Part shown: piece after piece, positions 55,434 to 64,000 of the stretch | How the letters are laid out: the number at the start of each line of letters is the position of its first letter | Position numbering within the stretch: the stretch's first letter is position 1 | NCBI RefSeq assembly: GCF_022179445.1 | Contig: NZ_BPQU01000003.1 | Span: 124,001 to 188,000 of the forward strand | Source: Methylobacterium mesophilicum | GTDB taxonomy: Bacteria; Pseudomonadota; Alphaproteobacteria; Rhizobiales; Beijerinckiaceae | Direction of reading: 5' to 3' | Length of the DNA: 64,000 bases | Position numbers and translations under genes: made by a program | Notes under the pieces: model-generated | Database searches by the model: none | The model's input: only the letters and a program-made list of their open reading frames with translations | What the model was told of the DNA's origin: nothing

Positions 55434-56528
55434 TCAGCGGCCGCCGTCGAGCAGCTTCGAGACCACCCGGGCGGTGTAGTCGACCATCGGGACGATGCGG
55501 GCGTAGTTCAGCCGCGTCGGCCCGATCACGCCGACGACGCCGACGATCTTCTGCGAACCGTCGCGGAACGGCGCGGCGATCAGCGACGAACCGGACAGCG
55601 AGAACAGTTTGTTCTCCGAGCCGATGAAGATCCGAACGCCCTCGCCGCCCTCGGCACGGGCCAGGAGGTCGATGACGTCCTTCTGGGTCTCCAGGTCGTT
55701 GAACAGCAGGCGGATGCGTTCGAGGTCCTCGACGGCGCGCAGGTCGTCGAGCAGGTTCGCCTGCCCGCGCACGATCAGCTGCCGGGCCTCGCTCGGGCCA
55801 ACCGGCGTCGCCAGGCCGGCATCGACCAGGCGCTCGGTCAGCGCGTCGAGCTCGCGCTTCATCGCCTTGCGGCCGGCCTCGATCTCGGCGCGCAGCGTGC
55901 CGAGGGTGCGGCCCTGCAGCCGGGCATTGAGGAAGTTCGTGGCCTCCTGAAGCGCACCGGCGGGCAGGCCCGGCGGCAGGTCGACCAGCCGGTTCTCCAC
56001 CGAGCCGTCGTCAGAGACCAGCACCACCAGGGCGCGGGCCGGATCGAGGCGGACGAACTCGATGTGCTTCAAGTGGACGTTCGCCTTCGTGGTCAGCACC
56101 ACGCCGGCCCCGCGCGAGATGCCCGACAGCATGGTCGAGGCCGCGGCCAGCGCCGAATCGAAGGTGTGGCCGGAGGCGGCCGCGCGCATCTCCGCCTCGA
56201 TCCGGGCCTGCTCCTCCTGGCCGACATCGCCGAGTTCGAGCATGGCGTCCACGAAGAACCGCAGCCCGAGTTCGGTCGGCAGGCGGCCGGCCGAGGTGTG
56301 CGGCGCGAAGATCAGGCCGGAATGCTCCAGGTCCGCCATGACGTTGCGGATCGAGGCCGGCGACAGCGCCATCGGGAGGATGCGCGCCAGGTTGCGTGAC
56401 CCCACTGGCTCTCCGGTCGTGAGATAGCTCTCGACGATCTGCCGGAAGATCTCGCGGGCGCGCTCGTTGAGGGCGGCCAGCGCCTGCATCGAGGGGTCTT
56501 GCGGAAAGAGGCTGTTGGAGTCGGTCAC
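55434..56528 (-). CDS. hrcA: Heat-inducible transcription repressor HrcA
   Basis: This 364-residue repressor binds CIRCE elements before groESL and represses it until GroEL is overloaded. The N-terminal winged helix (about 10-85, [35 protein letters not shown]) and the central HrcA domain ([40 protein letters not shown]) are typical. I start at GTG 56528, with AGGA seven bases upstream; ATG 56552 is a longer alternative. No CIRCE repeat is visible in the 127 bases to rph. grpE, which often follows hrcA, is replaced by a convergent chemoreceptor. Confidence 0.95.
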   Translation of the reverse strand: MTDSNSLFPQDPSMQALAALNERAREIFRQIVESYLTTGEPVGSRNLARILPMALSPASIRNVMADLEHSGLIFAPHTSAGRLPTELGLRFFVDAMLELGDVGQEEQARIEAEMRAAASGHTFDSALAAASTMLSGISRGAGVVLTTKANVHLKHIEFVRLDPARALVVLVSDDGSVENRLVDLPPGLPAGALQEATNFLNARLQGRTLGTLRAEIEAGRKAMKRELDALTERLVDAGLATPVGPSEARQLIVRGQANLLDDLRAVEDLERIRLLFNDLETQKDVIDLLARAEGGEGVRIFIGSENKLFSLSGSSLIAAPFRDGSQKIVGVVGVIGPTRLNYARIVPMVDYTARVVSKLLDGGR

Positions 56529-56655
56529 GCGGTCATCCTGTCGTGCGATCATGTCCGCCCGGTGTCCGGGGATCAATCCGTACGGCGATGCTTGCCCGCG
56601 CAGGCTCCGCGGCCTAAGAGCCCGGCCCTCACTCTCTCATCAGAAAGGGCCCGCG

Positions 56656-57369
56656 ATGAGGCCTTCGAAGCGCGCCGCCGACGAGCTGCGGCCCGTCACC
56701 CTGGAGCGCGCGGTCTCGCGCTACGCCGAGGGCTCGTGCCTGGTCAGCTTCGGCAACACCCGCGTGCTCTGCACCGCCTCCCTCGAAGAGCGCGGTCCCC
56801 CGTGGCTGCGCGGCTCCGGAAAGGGCTGGGTCACCGCCGAGTATGCCATGCTGCCGCGCGCGACGCACGACCGGACCCGGCGCGAGATCAATTCCGGCAA
56901 GCCGTCCGGCCGCACGCAGGAGATCCAGCGCCTGATCGGCCGCTCGCTCCGCGCGGTCACCAACCTGCCCGCGATGGGAGAGCGCCAGATCACCGTCGAC
57001 TGTGACGTGATCCAGGCCGATGGCGGCACCCGCACCGCGGCGATCACCGGTGCCTGGGTGGCGCTCTACGATTGCTTCGCCTGGATGCGCACCCGCTCGA
57101 TCATCTCGGTGGACCCGCTGCGCGATCACGTCGCGGCCGTGTCCTGCGGCTTGTACAAGGGCAATCCGGTGCTCGACCTCGACTACGCCGAGGATTCGGC
57201 GGCCGAGACCGACGCCAACTTCGTGCTGACCGGCAAGGGCGGCATCGTCGAGGTGCAGGGCACCGCCGAGATGGAGCCGTTCTCCGAGGCCCAGCTCCTC
57301 GAATTGCTGCGGCTGGCCCGCGCCGGCACGGACCGGCTGGTGGCCCTCCAGAAGGAGACGATCGCGTGA
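56656..57369 (+). CDS. rph: Ribonuclease PH
   Basis: This 237-residue phosphorolytic 3'-5' exoribonuclease trims tRNA 3' ends. Motifs: [60 protein letters not shown] and [26 protein letters not shown] precedes ATG 56656. Its stop overlaps the next gene start in GTGA, so rph-rdgB is coupled. It is divergent from hrcA, the usual alphaproteobacterial arrangement. Confidence 0.97.
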   Translation: MRPSKRAADELRPVTLERAVSRYAEGSCLVSFGNTRVLCTASLEERGPPWLRGSGKGWVTAEYAMLPRATHDRTRREINSGKPSGRTQEIQRLIGRSLRAVTNLPAMGERQITVDCDVIQADGGTRTAAITGAWVALYDCFAWMRTRSIISVDPLRDHVAAVSCGLYKGNPVLDLDYAEDSAAETDANFVLTGKGGIVEVQGTAEMEPFSEAQLLELLRLARAGTDRLVALQKETIA

Positions 57370-57995
57370 GCCGCAAGCTGACCGGCAAGGTGGTGATCGC
57401 CACCCACAACGCGGGCAAGCTCACCGAGATGCGTGAGCTGCTGGCGCCGTTCGGGATCGAGGCCGTCTCGGCCGGCGAACTGGGGCTGCCCGAGCCCGAC
57501 GAGACCGGCACGATGTTCTCCGAGAACGCCGCCATCAAGGCGCACGCCGCCGCGAAGGCGACCGGGCTACCCGCCTTCGCGGACGATTCCGGTCTGTGCG
57601 TCGCTGCGCTGGACGGCGCGCCGGGCATCTTTTCCGCCCGCTGGGCCGGCCCGGCCAAGGACTTTTCCGGCGCGATGGCGCGGATCTTTGCGGAGCTGGA
57701 GCAGCGTCAGGCGAGCGACCGGACGGCGCATTTCGTCTCCGCCCTCGTGCTCGCCTGGCCGGACGGCCATACCGAGCTGTTTGAGGGCCGCGTGTTCGGC
57801 ACGCTCGTTCCGCCGCGGGGCGATGCCGGCTTCGGCTACGATCCGATCTTCCAGCCGGATGGCCATGGCCGCACCTTCGGCGAGATGGGCGCCGAGGAGA
57901 AGCACGGGGTCGATTGGCAGAAGGGGGAGGGGCTGTCGCACCGCGCCCGGGCCTTCGTGCTGCTGAGCCGCGCTTGCCTGGCACCGGCGGCTTGA
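57366..57995 (+). CDS. rdgB: dITP/XTP pyrophosphatase (RdgB/HAM1)
   Basis: This 209-residue house-cleaning enzyme removes deaminated purine nucleotides (ITP, dITP, XTP). Motifs: [75 protein letters not shown] and [12 protein letters not shown]. The GTG start is fused to the rph stop (GTGA). Its length matches the family. hemW follows after 38 bases. Confidence 0.96.
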   Translation: MSRKLTGKVVIATHNAGKLTEMRELLAPFGIEAVSAGELGLPEPDETGTMFSENAAIKAHAAAKATGLPAFADDSGLCVAALDGAPGIFSARWAGPAKDFSGAMARIFAELEQRQASDRTAHFVSALVLAWPDGHTELFEGRVFGTLVPPRGDAGFGYDPIFQPDGHGRTFGEMGAEEKHGVDWQKGEGLSHRARAFVLLSRACLAPAA

Positions 57996-58033
57996 TTGCC
58001 AAACCCGGCCGGCACCCTCACATCCCGGCGATC

Positions 58034-59209
58034 ATGACTTCGACCGGCCCGGACCATCCGACCCGCGACGCGGGCTTCGGCATCTACCTGCACTGGCCCT
58101 TCTGCGCCGCGAAGTGCCCGTATTGCGACTTCAACAGCCACGTCCGGCACGCGGGCGTGGATCAGGCGCGCTACCTCGACGCCTTCCGGGCGGAGATCGC
58201 CCACAGCGCCGCCCGCACCCCCGGCCGCACCGTCACCAGCGTCTTCCTGGGCGGCGGCACGCCGTCGCTGATGGATCCCGCGACGGTGGCGGGCCTGCTC
58301 GACGCGGTGGCGGAGCACTGGGCGGTGGCGCGGGATGTGGAGATCACCCTCGAGGCCAACCCGTCGAGCGTCGAGGCCGGTCGCTTCCGCGGCTACCGGA
58401 CCGCCGGGGTGAATCGGGTATCGCTCGGCGTGCAGGCGCTGGACGACGCCTCCCTGAAGAAGCTCGGGCGGCTGCACAACGCCGAGGAGGCCTTCGCGGC
58501 GATCGGCATCGCGCAGGCGGTGTTCGACCGGACCTCGTTCGACCTGATCTACGCCCGCCCCGATCAGACCCCCGCCCTGTGGCGGGCCGAGCTGAACGAG
58601 GCGCTCGCCCGCGCCGCCGAGCACCTGTCGCTGTACCAGCTCACCATCGAGCCGGGCACGCCGTTCCACGGCCTCGCCGCCGCCGGCAAGCTGGTGACGC
58701 CCGACGACGAGGTGGGCCGGGTCCTCTACGACGTGACCCAGGAGGTCTGCGGGCAGGCTGGCTTGCCGTCCTACGAGATCTCGAACCACGCCCGCCCGGG
58801 GGCGGAATCGCGGCACAACCTGCTCTACTGGCGCTACGGCGAATATGCCGGCATCGGGCCCGGGGCGCATGGGCGCCTGGTCACCCCGGCCGGGCGGATC
58901 GGCACCGTCACCGAACGCAACCCGGAAGCGTGGCTGGCCCGCGTCGAGCGCGACGGCCAGGGGATCGTCGAGACCGAGACCCTGGCGGCGGCAGACCAAG
59001 CCGACGAGTTCCTGGTGATGGGCCTGCGGCTGACTGAGGGGATCGATCCCGAGCGCTACGCCGCCCTGAAGGGCCGACCGCTCAACGGCAACCGGATCGG
59101 CATGCTGGTCGGCGACGGCTTACTCCATCGCCTGCCCGGCGGGCGCATCGCCGCCACGCCGCGGGGCGCGCCGGTCCTCAACGCCCTGGTGGCCGAACTC
59201 GCGGCCTGA
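58034..59209 (+). CDS. hemW: Radical SAM heme chaperone HemW
   Basis: This 391-residue radical SAM protein has the C-x3-C-x2-C cluster motif Cys24, Cys28, Cys31 (FCAAKCPYCDFNSH), a TIM-barrel core with VFLGGGTPSLMDPATVAGLL and DVEITLEANPSSVEAGRF, and a C-terminal domain. HemW inserts heme into respiratory enzymes and is distinct from coproporphyrinogen oxidase HemN, which it resembles. An extension upstream to 57914 overlaps rdgB and is not HemW-like. ATG 58034 is the best start. It completes rph-rdgB-hemW, a conserved order. Confidence 0.94.
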   Translation: MTSTGPDHPTRDAGFGIYLHWPFCAAKCPYCDFNSHVRHAGVDQARYLDAFRAEIAHSAARTPGRTVTSVFLGGGTPSLMDPATVAGLLDAVAEHWAVARDVEITLEANPSSVEAGRFRGYRTAGVNRVSLGVQALDDASLKKLGRLHNAEEAFAAIGIAQAVFDRTSFDLIYARPDQTPALWRAELNEALARAAEHLSLYQLTIEPGTPFHGLAAAGKLVTPDDEVGRVLYDVTQEVCGQAGLPSYEISNHARPGAESRHNLLYWRYGEYAGIGPGAHGRLVTPAGRIGTVTERNPEAWLARVERDGQGIVETETLAAADQADEFLVMGLRLTEGIDPERYAALKGRPLNGNRIGMLVGDGLLHRLPGGRIAATPRGAPVLNALVAELAA

Positions 59210-59226
59210 TCGGGCCGCCGGCTCTC

Positions 59227-60513
59227 TCAGGTCCCGGGCTTGGCCAGGACACGTGGCGCCGGGCTGACTACGCTCGCGGCGTTGTTGCGGATCTCGTAGA
59301 CCGCCAGCGCCCGATCGCTGAGCCCCTCCGGCCGGAACCGGAAGGTGCCGTCCGTTCCGGAGAAGCCGGAGGCGTTGGTCAGCGTCGTCTCGGCGAAACG
59401 CTGCGATCCGTATTGCCGGTTCAGCGCCGCCGACAGCATAACGGCGTCGTAGGCCAGCGATGCGACACGCGGCGGCACGGCACCGAATCGGGCCTGGTAG
59501 CGACCGCTGAAACTGGAGAAGCCGTTCCGGTCCGGCGAGGCGAACCGCCCGCCCTGGAGCGCCGGCAGCGCGTAGAGCGACGGCTCGTTCCACAGGGCCG
59601 TACCGATCGGCCGGACCCGACTGGGGTTGTAACCCGCCTTGGTCAGCGCCGCCGCCACCGCCGGCATCGCCTCCGCGGTATCCGGGATGAACAGCGTGTC
59701 GGCGGTCGCGCCGGCCCCCGTTATGACGCGCGCCAGCCGCTCCACCGCCGGTCCGGGCGCCCCGGACGGATAGCGTTCGACCGCCGCGACCCGGGCCCCC
59801 TTGCGGGCGACCGCCTCTCGGAACTCGGCCTCGACGGCGTTGCCGTAGGCGGTCTCCGGAATCAGGGCCGCGAAGGAGCGTCGGCCGTCGGCGACGGATT
59901 CGTCGACGATCCGGTCGACCTCGGGCTGCGGCAGGAAGCTCAGGAGATAGATCCCCCGGGCGGCCACGGAGGCATCCGTCGAGAATCCGATCACCGGTTT
60001 GCCGGCGGCCCGGGCCGGCACGGCGGCGGCCTGGACGTTGGCGGCGAAGACAGGCCCGAGCACGATGTCGGCACCCGCCTTCAGGGCCTCCTGGGTCGCC
60101 TCCCGGGCGCCGTCCGGGCTGCCCCGGTCGTCCTCGATCAGGATCGTCAGGTCCGGCTGCTGGGCCTCGTCGAAAGCGAGTTGCGCGGCGTTGCGCATCG
60201 CAGTCCCCACGGCCACCCCGGTGCCGGTCAGGGGCAGGACCAGCGCGACCTTCACGGCGCCCGAGCCGATGCGGTTGCCGCCGGCCGCCGCCGGGGTGAG
60301 GGGGGCAGCGTTCGGGTCCGCCGCGACCGATGGGGCGCCGCCCTGCGGCACGTCGGCCGGCGGCGATAGTTCGGCCCGGGGCTGTGCGCTGCGCCGGGTC
60401 GCGCGTCCGTCCCCGAATCCGCCGACGCAGCCGCCCAGCGCCAAGGCACTGAGGGCAACGGTCAGGGCGGTGACTCGCACGAGACGGTTCCGCCCACACT
60501 TCGGACGCGCCAT
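59227..60513 (-). CDS. LpoA/LppC-like periplasmic-binding lipoprotein (PBP activator family)
   Basis: This 428-residue protein has a lipoprotein signal (ALALGGC, lipobox Cys29) and a Pro/Ala-rich linker. A Leu/Ile/Val-binding-protein fold (about 80-420) follows: VKVALVLPLTGTGVAVGTAM, ADIVLGPVFAANVQAAAVPA, GKPVIGFSTDASVAARGIYL. In gammaproteobacteria LpoA activates PBP1A; alphaproteobacterial members of the YraM family have unproven function. ATG 60513 has AAGGAGA upstream. It is divergent from rsmI-yraN, the conserved LpoA-RsmI-YraN neighbourhood. It converges with hemW. Confidence 0.87.
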   Translation of the reverse strand: MARPKCGRNRLVRVTALTVALSALALGGCVGGFGDGRATRRSAQPRAELSPPADVPQGGAPSVAADPNAAPLTPAAAGGNRIGSGAVKVALVLPLTGTGVAVGTAMRNAAQLAFDEAQQPDLTILIEDDRGSPDGAREATQEALKAGADIVLGPVFAANVQAAAVPARAAGKPVIGFSTDASVAARGIYLLSFLPQPEVDRIVDESVADGRRSFAALIPETAYGNAVEAEFREAVARKGARVAAVERYPSGAPGPAVERLARVITGAGATADTLFIPDTAEAMPAVAAALTKAGYNPSRVRPIGTALWNEPSLYALPALQGGRFASPDRNGFSSFSGRYQARFGAVPPRVASLAYDAVMLSAALNRQYGSQRFAETTLTNASGFSGTDGTFRFRPEGLSDRALAVYEIRNNAASVVSPAPRVLAKPGT

Positions 60514-60646
60514 GGCGGTCTCCTTCGGGCAGGTTCGAACAACCTGACCGAGCATTTTTCAAATGTAAACGCGCCGGTGCCGACTTGCCCCCGGACTCGA
60601 CGCGCAGCCGCGACGCGGGGCCGGCACTGTGGCAAGATCACCCGCG

Positions 60647-61633
60647 ATGAACCGTCGATTCGATGCCCCGGGGCCAGCGATCTCAACCAAACCGACTTCC
60701 ACACCCCCGTCCCAGAGGCCCGGTGCGGACCGCCCGCGAAACACCACGTTCACGGCCTTTGGCCTGGCCAGCGAGACCGAGCCGTTGGCGCCGGGCCTGC
60801 ACATCGTGGCGACGCCGATCGGCAACCTGCGCGACATCACCATCCGGGCGCTCGCGACCCTGGCGGCGGCCGACGCCGTGCTGGCCGAGGATACCCGGGT
60901 GACCCGGACGCTCTTGGCGCATTACGGGATCACGACCCCGTTGCTGGCCTATCACGAGCATTCGAACGAGGCTGTCCGCGACCGGATGGTGGCCCGGCTC
61001 CGGGCCGGCGAGGCCCTGGCCCTGGTCTCGGATGCCGGGACGCCGCTCGTGTCGGACCCCGGCTACAAGCTCGTCCAGGCGGCGATCGAGGCCGGGGTCG
61101 CGATCACGCCCGTGCCTGGGCCCTCCGCGGTCATGACTGCGCTGGTGGCCGCGGGCCTGCCCACCGACCGGTTCTTCTTCGAGGGGTTCCTGCCCCAGAA
61201 GGCCGGGGCCCGGCGCAACCGCCTCGAAGCCCTGATCCAGGTCCCGGGCACGCTGGTGCTGTTCGAGTCGCCCCATCGCCTGCCGGAGATGCTGGCCGAC
61301 GCCGCGTCCGTGCTCGGCGCCGACCGTCCTGCCGCGGTGACCCGGGAACTGACCAAGTTCTACGAGACGATCCGCCGGGACACGCTCGGCTCGCTGAGCG
61401 AGCGGTTCGGGCAGGAGGGCGCGCCGAAGGGCGAGATCGTCGTCATCATCGGCGCCGCGACGGCGCCGGAGCGTACGGCCGAGGGGGACGCCGCCCTGGA
61501 CGGGCTGATCCGCACCGCCCTCGAACGGCACTCGATCAAGGATGCGGCGAGCCTCGTCGCGGACGAGACCGGGCAGCCGCGCCGTGCCATCTACACCCGG
61601 GCCCTGGCGCTGGCCCGGGACAGCCAGGGTTGA
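60647..61633 (+). CDS. rsmI: 16S rRNA (cytidine-1402 2'-O)-methyltransferase RsmI
   Basis: This 328-residue SAM-dependent methyltransferase of the tetrapyrrole-methylase fold modifies C1402 in the decoding centre. Motifs: LHIVATPIGNLRDITIRALA, VLAEDTRVTRTLLAHYGITT, ALVSDAGTPLVSDPGYKLVQ, VTPVPGPSAV and FFFEGFLPQKAGARRNRLEA. The N-terminal about 50 residues are a basic/Pro-rich extension. ATG 60647 is preferred to GTG 60629. yraN follows after three bases, so they are co-transcribed. Confidence 0.95.
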   Translation: MNRRFDAPGPAISTKPTSTPPSQRPGADRPRNTTFTAFGLASETEPLAPGLHIVATPIGNLRDITIRALATLAAADAVLAEDTRVTRTLLAHYGITTPLLAYHEHSNEAVRDRMVARLRAGEALALVSDAGTPLVSDPGYKLVQAAIEAGVAITPVPGPSAVMTALVAAGLPTDRFFFEGFLPQKAGARRNRLEALIQVPGTLVLFESPHRLPEMLADAASVLGADRPAAVTRELTKFYETIRRDTLGSLSERFGQEGAPKGEIVVIIGAATAPERTAEGDAALDGLIRTALERHSIKDAASLVADETGQPRRAIYTRALALARDSQG

Positions 61634-61636
61634 GCC

Positions 61637-62014
61637 GTGCCGGACCGCATCCTGCAGCGCCGCGCCGCCTACCTGCGCGGGCACCGGGCCGAATGGCTGG
61701 CGATGGCGGCGTTGCTGGCCAAAGGCTACTGGCCGATCGGCCGACGGGTGAGATTCGCCGGGGGCGAGATCGACCTGATCGTTCGCCGTCCGCGCACCAT
61801 CGTGTTCGTGGAGGTCAAGGCGCGATCGCGGCTGGACGATGCCCGAACGGCGATCGACGCCGCGAAGCGTCGGCGCTTTTCCCGTGCGGTGCGTGCGTGG
61901 GTCGGCCGCAATCCCTGGTGCGCCGGCATGACGCTTCGGGCCGACGCCGTTTTCGTCGGCGACGGCGCATGGCCGGCGCATGTGCCGGGCGTCTTCACCA
62001 TCGAGGGCTTGTAA
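61637..62014 (+). CDS. yraN: UPF0102 family protein YraN
   Basis: This 125-residue protein has a small PD-(D/E)xK-like nuclease fold: [20 protein letters not shown] then [19 protein letters not shown] (the E-V-K and the GGEIDLI Asp are the metal-binding type residues). Family function is unproven. GTG start at 61637, three bases after rsmI. gshB, common downstream in alphaproteobacteria, is not here. Confidence 0.92.
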   Translation: MPDRILQRRAAYLRGHRAEWLAMAALLAKGYWPIGRRVRFAGGEIDLIVRRPRTIVFVEVKARSRLDDARTAIDAAKRRRFSRAVRAWVGRNPWCAGMTLRADAVFVGDGAWPAHVPGVFTIEGL

Positions 62015-62086
62015 CGAGGCCGGTCTTTCGGATCGCGTCAACGGGCGCCGGAAGGCGGCAGCCCCGTGGCGGGACGATGTGGACTG

Positions 62087-62476
62087 TCAGCCGCGGGCGG
62101 CCCGGATCGCGCTGATCAGCGTCCGCTTGAGGTCGGCCTGACTGAAGGGCTTCTGCACGACGGGCCGGTCGCGGAACGGCTCCCGGATTCCGGCGCCGCC
62201 GTAGCCCGTGGAGAATACGAGCGGCAGGTCGCGCTGCACGATCGCTTCCGCGACCGGGTAGATCGGTTCGCCGGCCACGTTCACGTCGAGGATCGCGATC
62301 TCGAACGTTTCCTGGGCGGCCATCTCGAGGGCGGTCGACAGGCGTGCAGCGGGCCCGACGACGGCGCAGCCGAAGTCGAGCAGCATGTCCTCGAGCAGCA
62401 TCGAGATCGCCGCCTCGTCTTCGACGACGAGGACGCGGACGCCGTTCAGGACTTCATCGTTGGGGTCAGCAGTCAC
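62087..62476 (-). CDS. Single-domain response regulator
   Basis: This 129-residue receiver domain has the phospho-acceptor Asp64 in EIAILDVNVAGE, the acidic pair Glu19-Asp20 (VLVVEDEAA) and the switch Lys in VVQKPFSQADL. It has no output domain, so it acts by protein contact. GTG start. Its partner kinase is not in the window. It converges with yraN. Confidence 0.88.
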   Translation of the reverse strand: MTADPNDEVLNGVRVLVVEDEAAISMLLEDMLLDFGCAVVGPAARLSTALEMAAQETFEIAILDVNVAGEPIYPVAEAIVQRDLPLVFSTGYGGAGIREPFRDRPVVQKPFSQADLKRTLISAIRAARG

Positions 62477-62746
62477 GCCGGGCCGTCTTCCCTTCGAACG
62501 CCCCCGTCACCGGGGATCTTGCCGTGCGGTTGGTATCGCCTCGCGAACCGCAGCAGCAGCGCTTGGAAGCGCCGGGGCGGCGCGCCGGACGGTCCGCGAG
62601 ACCACCTGTGGCGTCGCCCGGAATACCGGACGTGTCAAGCGTTCGCGGCCCGTTCCGGCATCAATGGTGGCCGCGATGTTAACTCACGATACATTTTTGT
62701 CGCCTCTCCCACACGGCAGGCCTTGGAGGGCGATTCGCGGGCCGCC

Positions 62747-63859
62747 TCAATCGTCCTTGAACGACACCTTCGCGCCCCGGGAGACATGTGCCGCGAGGTC
62801 GCGGGCGTTCCAGTTGGTGAGGCGGATGCAGCCGTGGGACTCGGTTTTCCCGACCTTCTCGGGCTCGGGCGTCCCGTGAATGCCGTAGCTCGGGATCGCG
62901 AGGTCGATCCAGACCAAGCCGACCGGATTGTTCGGCCCCGGCTTGATCGAGAACTTGCGGTTCGTCTTCACGCCCTTGAACGCGTATTTCGGGTTGTAGG
63001 TGTAGTCCGGGTCGAACGCGACGCCCTTGACCTTGGTCTCACCGCTCGGCGCCGGCTTCTCGGAACTGCCGATGGAGGCCGGGTAGAAGGCCAGGAGCCT
63101 GCCGTCCGCCCCGAAGGCACGCACGTCGCGGCTCGCCTTGTCGACCTCGATCCGGTCGACCTTCGGCTCGTTCGGCAGGTCCTTCGCCTTGGGCTTGTCG
63201 GTGCCCATCGGCTCGACGGCCGCCACCGTGATCGACGTGCCGGCCTTGTCGAGCGGCTTGTCCGGATTGAGCGCGCTGACGAGGTCGCGACTCATGTGGA
63301 AGCGCTCGGCCAGCATCTCCCGCGGGTTGGTGTAGCCGAGTTCCTTGAGGTCGGCCTGCGCCTCCATCTTCGGCGGGATCGTCTCGGTATAGGGACCGGA
63401 GGCGTCCGCGTCGGTGACCGCGTAGTCGGACACCACCGGCTTGTCGCTCGAGGCCTGGAGCTTGTCCCAGAGTTCGGGCGTCAGGTCCTGGCTCGCGGGC
63501 AGGCCCTGCGCCACCGCGAAGGCCGAGAGGGCGTGCTGGTAGTTCTCGCCCTTCAGGCCGTCGATGGCGCCCGGATAGAACCGGGCCCGGTCCAGAAGCA
63601 CCTGCGCCTTCACGATCAGCGGGTCGGGCTTGGCATCGGATTTCTTGCCGGCCCGCGCCTTCTTGTCGGCCTTCGTGGCTTTGGCCGATGTCTCGTCCGG
63701 CTTCCCGGCATCGGGCGCCTTGAAGGTCGCGCCGTTGATCGCCTCCGCGGTCAGGGCGGGCGCCTTGTCGGAGGGAGCGGCGTGACCCGGCGCGGCGACG
63801 CCGATTGCCAGCAGAGCCGCGCAAACCGGCAACGAAGGTCTCCGCATCATCGACGTCAT
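62747..63859 (-). CDS. L,D-transpeptidase (YkuD domain)
   Basis: This 370-residue periplasmic enzyme makes 3-3 peptidoglycan cross-links or attaches proteins to peptidoglycan. A signal peptide (about 1-28, ALLAIGVAAPGHA) is followed by a Lys/Ala-rich linker, a peptidoglycan-binding-type part (about 85-140, LLDRARFYPGAIDGLKGENY), and a YkuD domain at the C-terminus. The YkuD domain has SYGIHGTPEPEKVGKTESHG and HGCIRLTNW, giving His, Ser and the catalytic Cys. It ends in RGAKVSFKDD. ATG 63859 (GGAG close) is chosen; the frame goes on to 63949. Confidence 0.9.
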   Translation of the reverse strand: MTSMMRRPSLPVCAALLAIGVAAPGHAAPSDKAPALTAEAINGATFKAPDAGKPDETSAKATKADKKARAGKKSDAKPDPLIVKAQVLLDRARFYPGAIDGLKGENYQHALSAFAVAQGLPASQDLTPELWDKLQASSDKPVVSDYAVTDADASGPYTETIPPKMEAQADLKELGYTNPREMLAERFHMSRDLVSALNPDKPLDKAGTSITVAAVEPMGTDKPKAKDLPNEPKVDRIEVDKASRDVRAFGADGRLLAFYPASIGSSEKPAPSGETKVKGVAFDPDYTYNPKYAFKGVKTNRKFSIKPGPNNPVGLVWIDLAIPSYGIHGTPEPEKVGKTESHGCIRLTNWNARDLAAHVSRGAKVSFKDD

Positions 63860-63939
63860 AGTCTCCGGGAGCGGGCGCGCTCCGGTCGCACAAGCTTCGA
63901 GGGTGCGGGAACGTTCCGCACCGAACCGACTCCGCCCCA

Positions 63940-64000
63940 TCACTCGCACAGCCGATGTCCGGCGGTGCGCTCGCGCTCGTCGAAATGGAAGTGGTTGGCG
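63940..64000 (-). CDS. 3' end of an unknown gene cut by the window edge
   Basis: The last 19 codons of a minus-strand gene are visible: ANHFHFDERERTAGHRLCE, then a stop. The HFHFD pattern is reminiscent of the H-x-H-x-D end of extensin-like and D-Ala-D-Ala peptidase-type zinc domains. The part seen is too short to call. It ends 80 bases upstream of the L,D-transpeptidase, on the same strand, which would suit an envelope gene. Confidence 0.4.
   Translation of the reverse strand, partial: ANHFHFDERERTAGHRLCE

Overview
The window is GC-rich alphaproteobacterial chromosome, most likely Methylobacterium or a close relative. This is inferred from the flagellin type, the etfBA/adenosyltransferase/hydroxybutyryl-CoA dehydrogenase block, the PHA depolymerase, the osmoregulated periplasmic glucan genes, DUF6894, DUF2852, DUF1236 and DUF2312 (GapR-like) proteins, and the organisation of ftsEX and of rph-rdgB-hemW. 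Most of it is ordinary core genome. I see no prophage, insertion sequence, CRISPR array, integron or defence island.

Layout. 0-7 kb: tRNA-Gln and tRNA-Ser, a TPR/O-GlcNAc-transferase-like protein next to a flagellin gene (a plausible flagellin-glycosylation pair), then tex. 7-10.5 kb: small proteins and a minus-strand LysR / SDR / cupin set, whose cupin keeps the metal-ligand residues of manganese cupin hydroxynitrile lyases. 10.7-16.2 kb: opgG-opgH (osmoregulated periplasmic glucans), then hpf-ptsN and a small secreted protein. 16.4-20 kb: ftsE-ftsX-ydcF-like on the minus strand and a zinc-ribbon membrane protein on the plus strand. 20.5-28 kb: two equal-length tandem AraC-type regulators, a GT2 glycosyltransferase, a periplasmic thioredoxin-like protein, a TetR regulator, a DUF2852 protein and a chemoreceptor.

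28.3-36.7 kb: upp, a solitary branched-chain amino-acid type binding protein, a quinone oxidoreductase, and a minus-strand metabolic block (twin-TM protein, PagL-like deacylase, cobalamin adenosyltransferase, etfB, etfA, 3-hydroxybutyryl-CoA dehydrogenase). The last four would act in acyl-CoA, PHB and B12-dependent C1/C2 metabolism. 36.8-42.5 kb: a large DUF4175/TIGR02302 membrane protein, an intracellular PHA depolymerase, and a clear pseudogene of phosphomannomutase/phosphoglucomutase. The pseudogene carries an internal deletion, a nonsense codon and a frameshift. 43-47.5 kb: maf-yacG, tRNA-Phe, a ketopantoate-reductase-like protein, a PAS protein and a Crp/Fnr regulator.

47.5-64 kb: a vestigial chemoreceptor 3' end, purC, a GapR-like protein, a secreted alpha/beta hydrolase, an MHS-type MFS transporter, a Gly-rich DUF1236 protein with 42-bp repeats, a Cache-type chemoreceptor, hrcA divergent from rph-rdgB-hemW, an LpoA-like lipoprotein divergent from rsmI-yraN, a single-domain response regulator, an L,D-transpeptidase, and the 3' end of a further gene at the right edge.

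The observations most worth a second look are the OGT-flagellin pair, the decayed phosphomannomutase, the twin AraC regulators, the cupin/SDR/LysR set, the chemoreceptor relic, and several small proteins that automatic annotation may miss.
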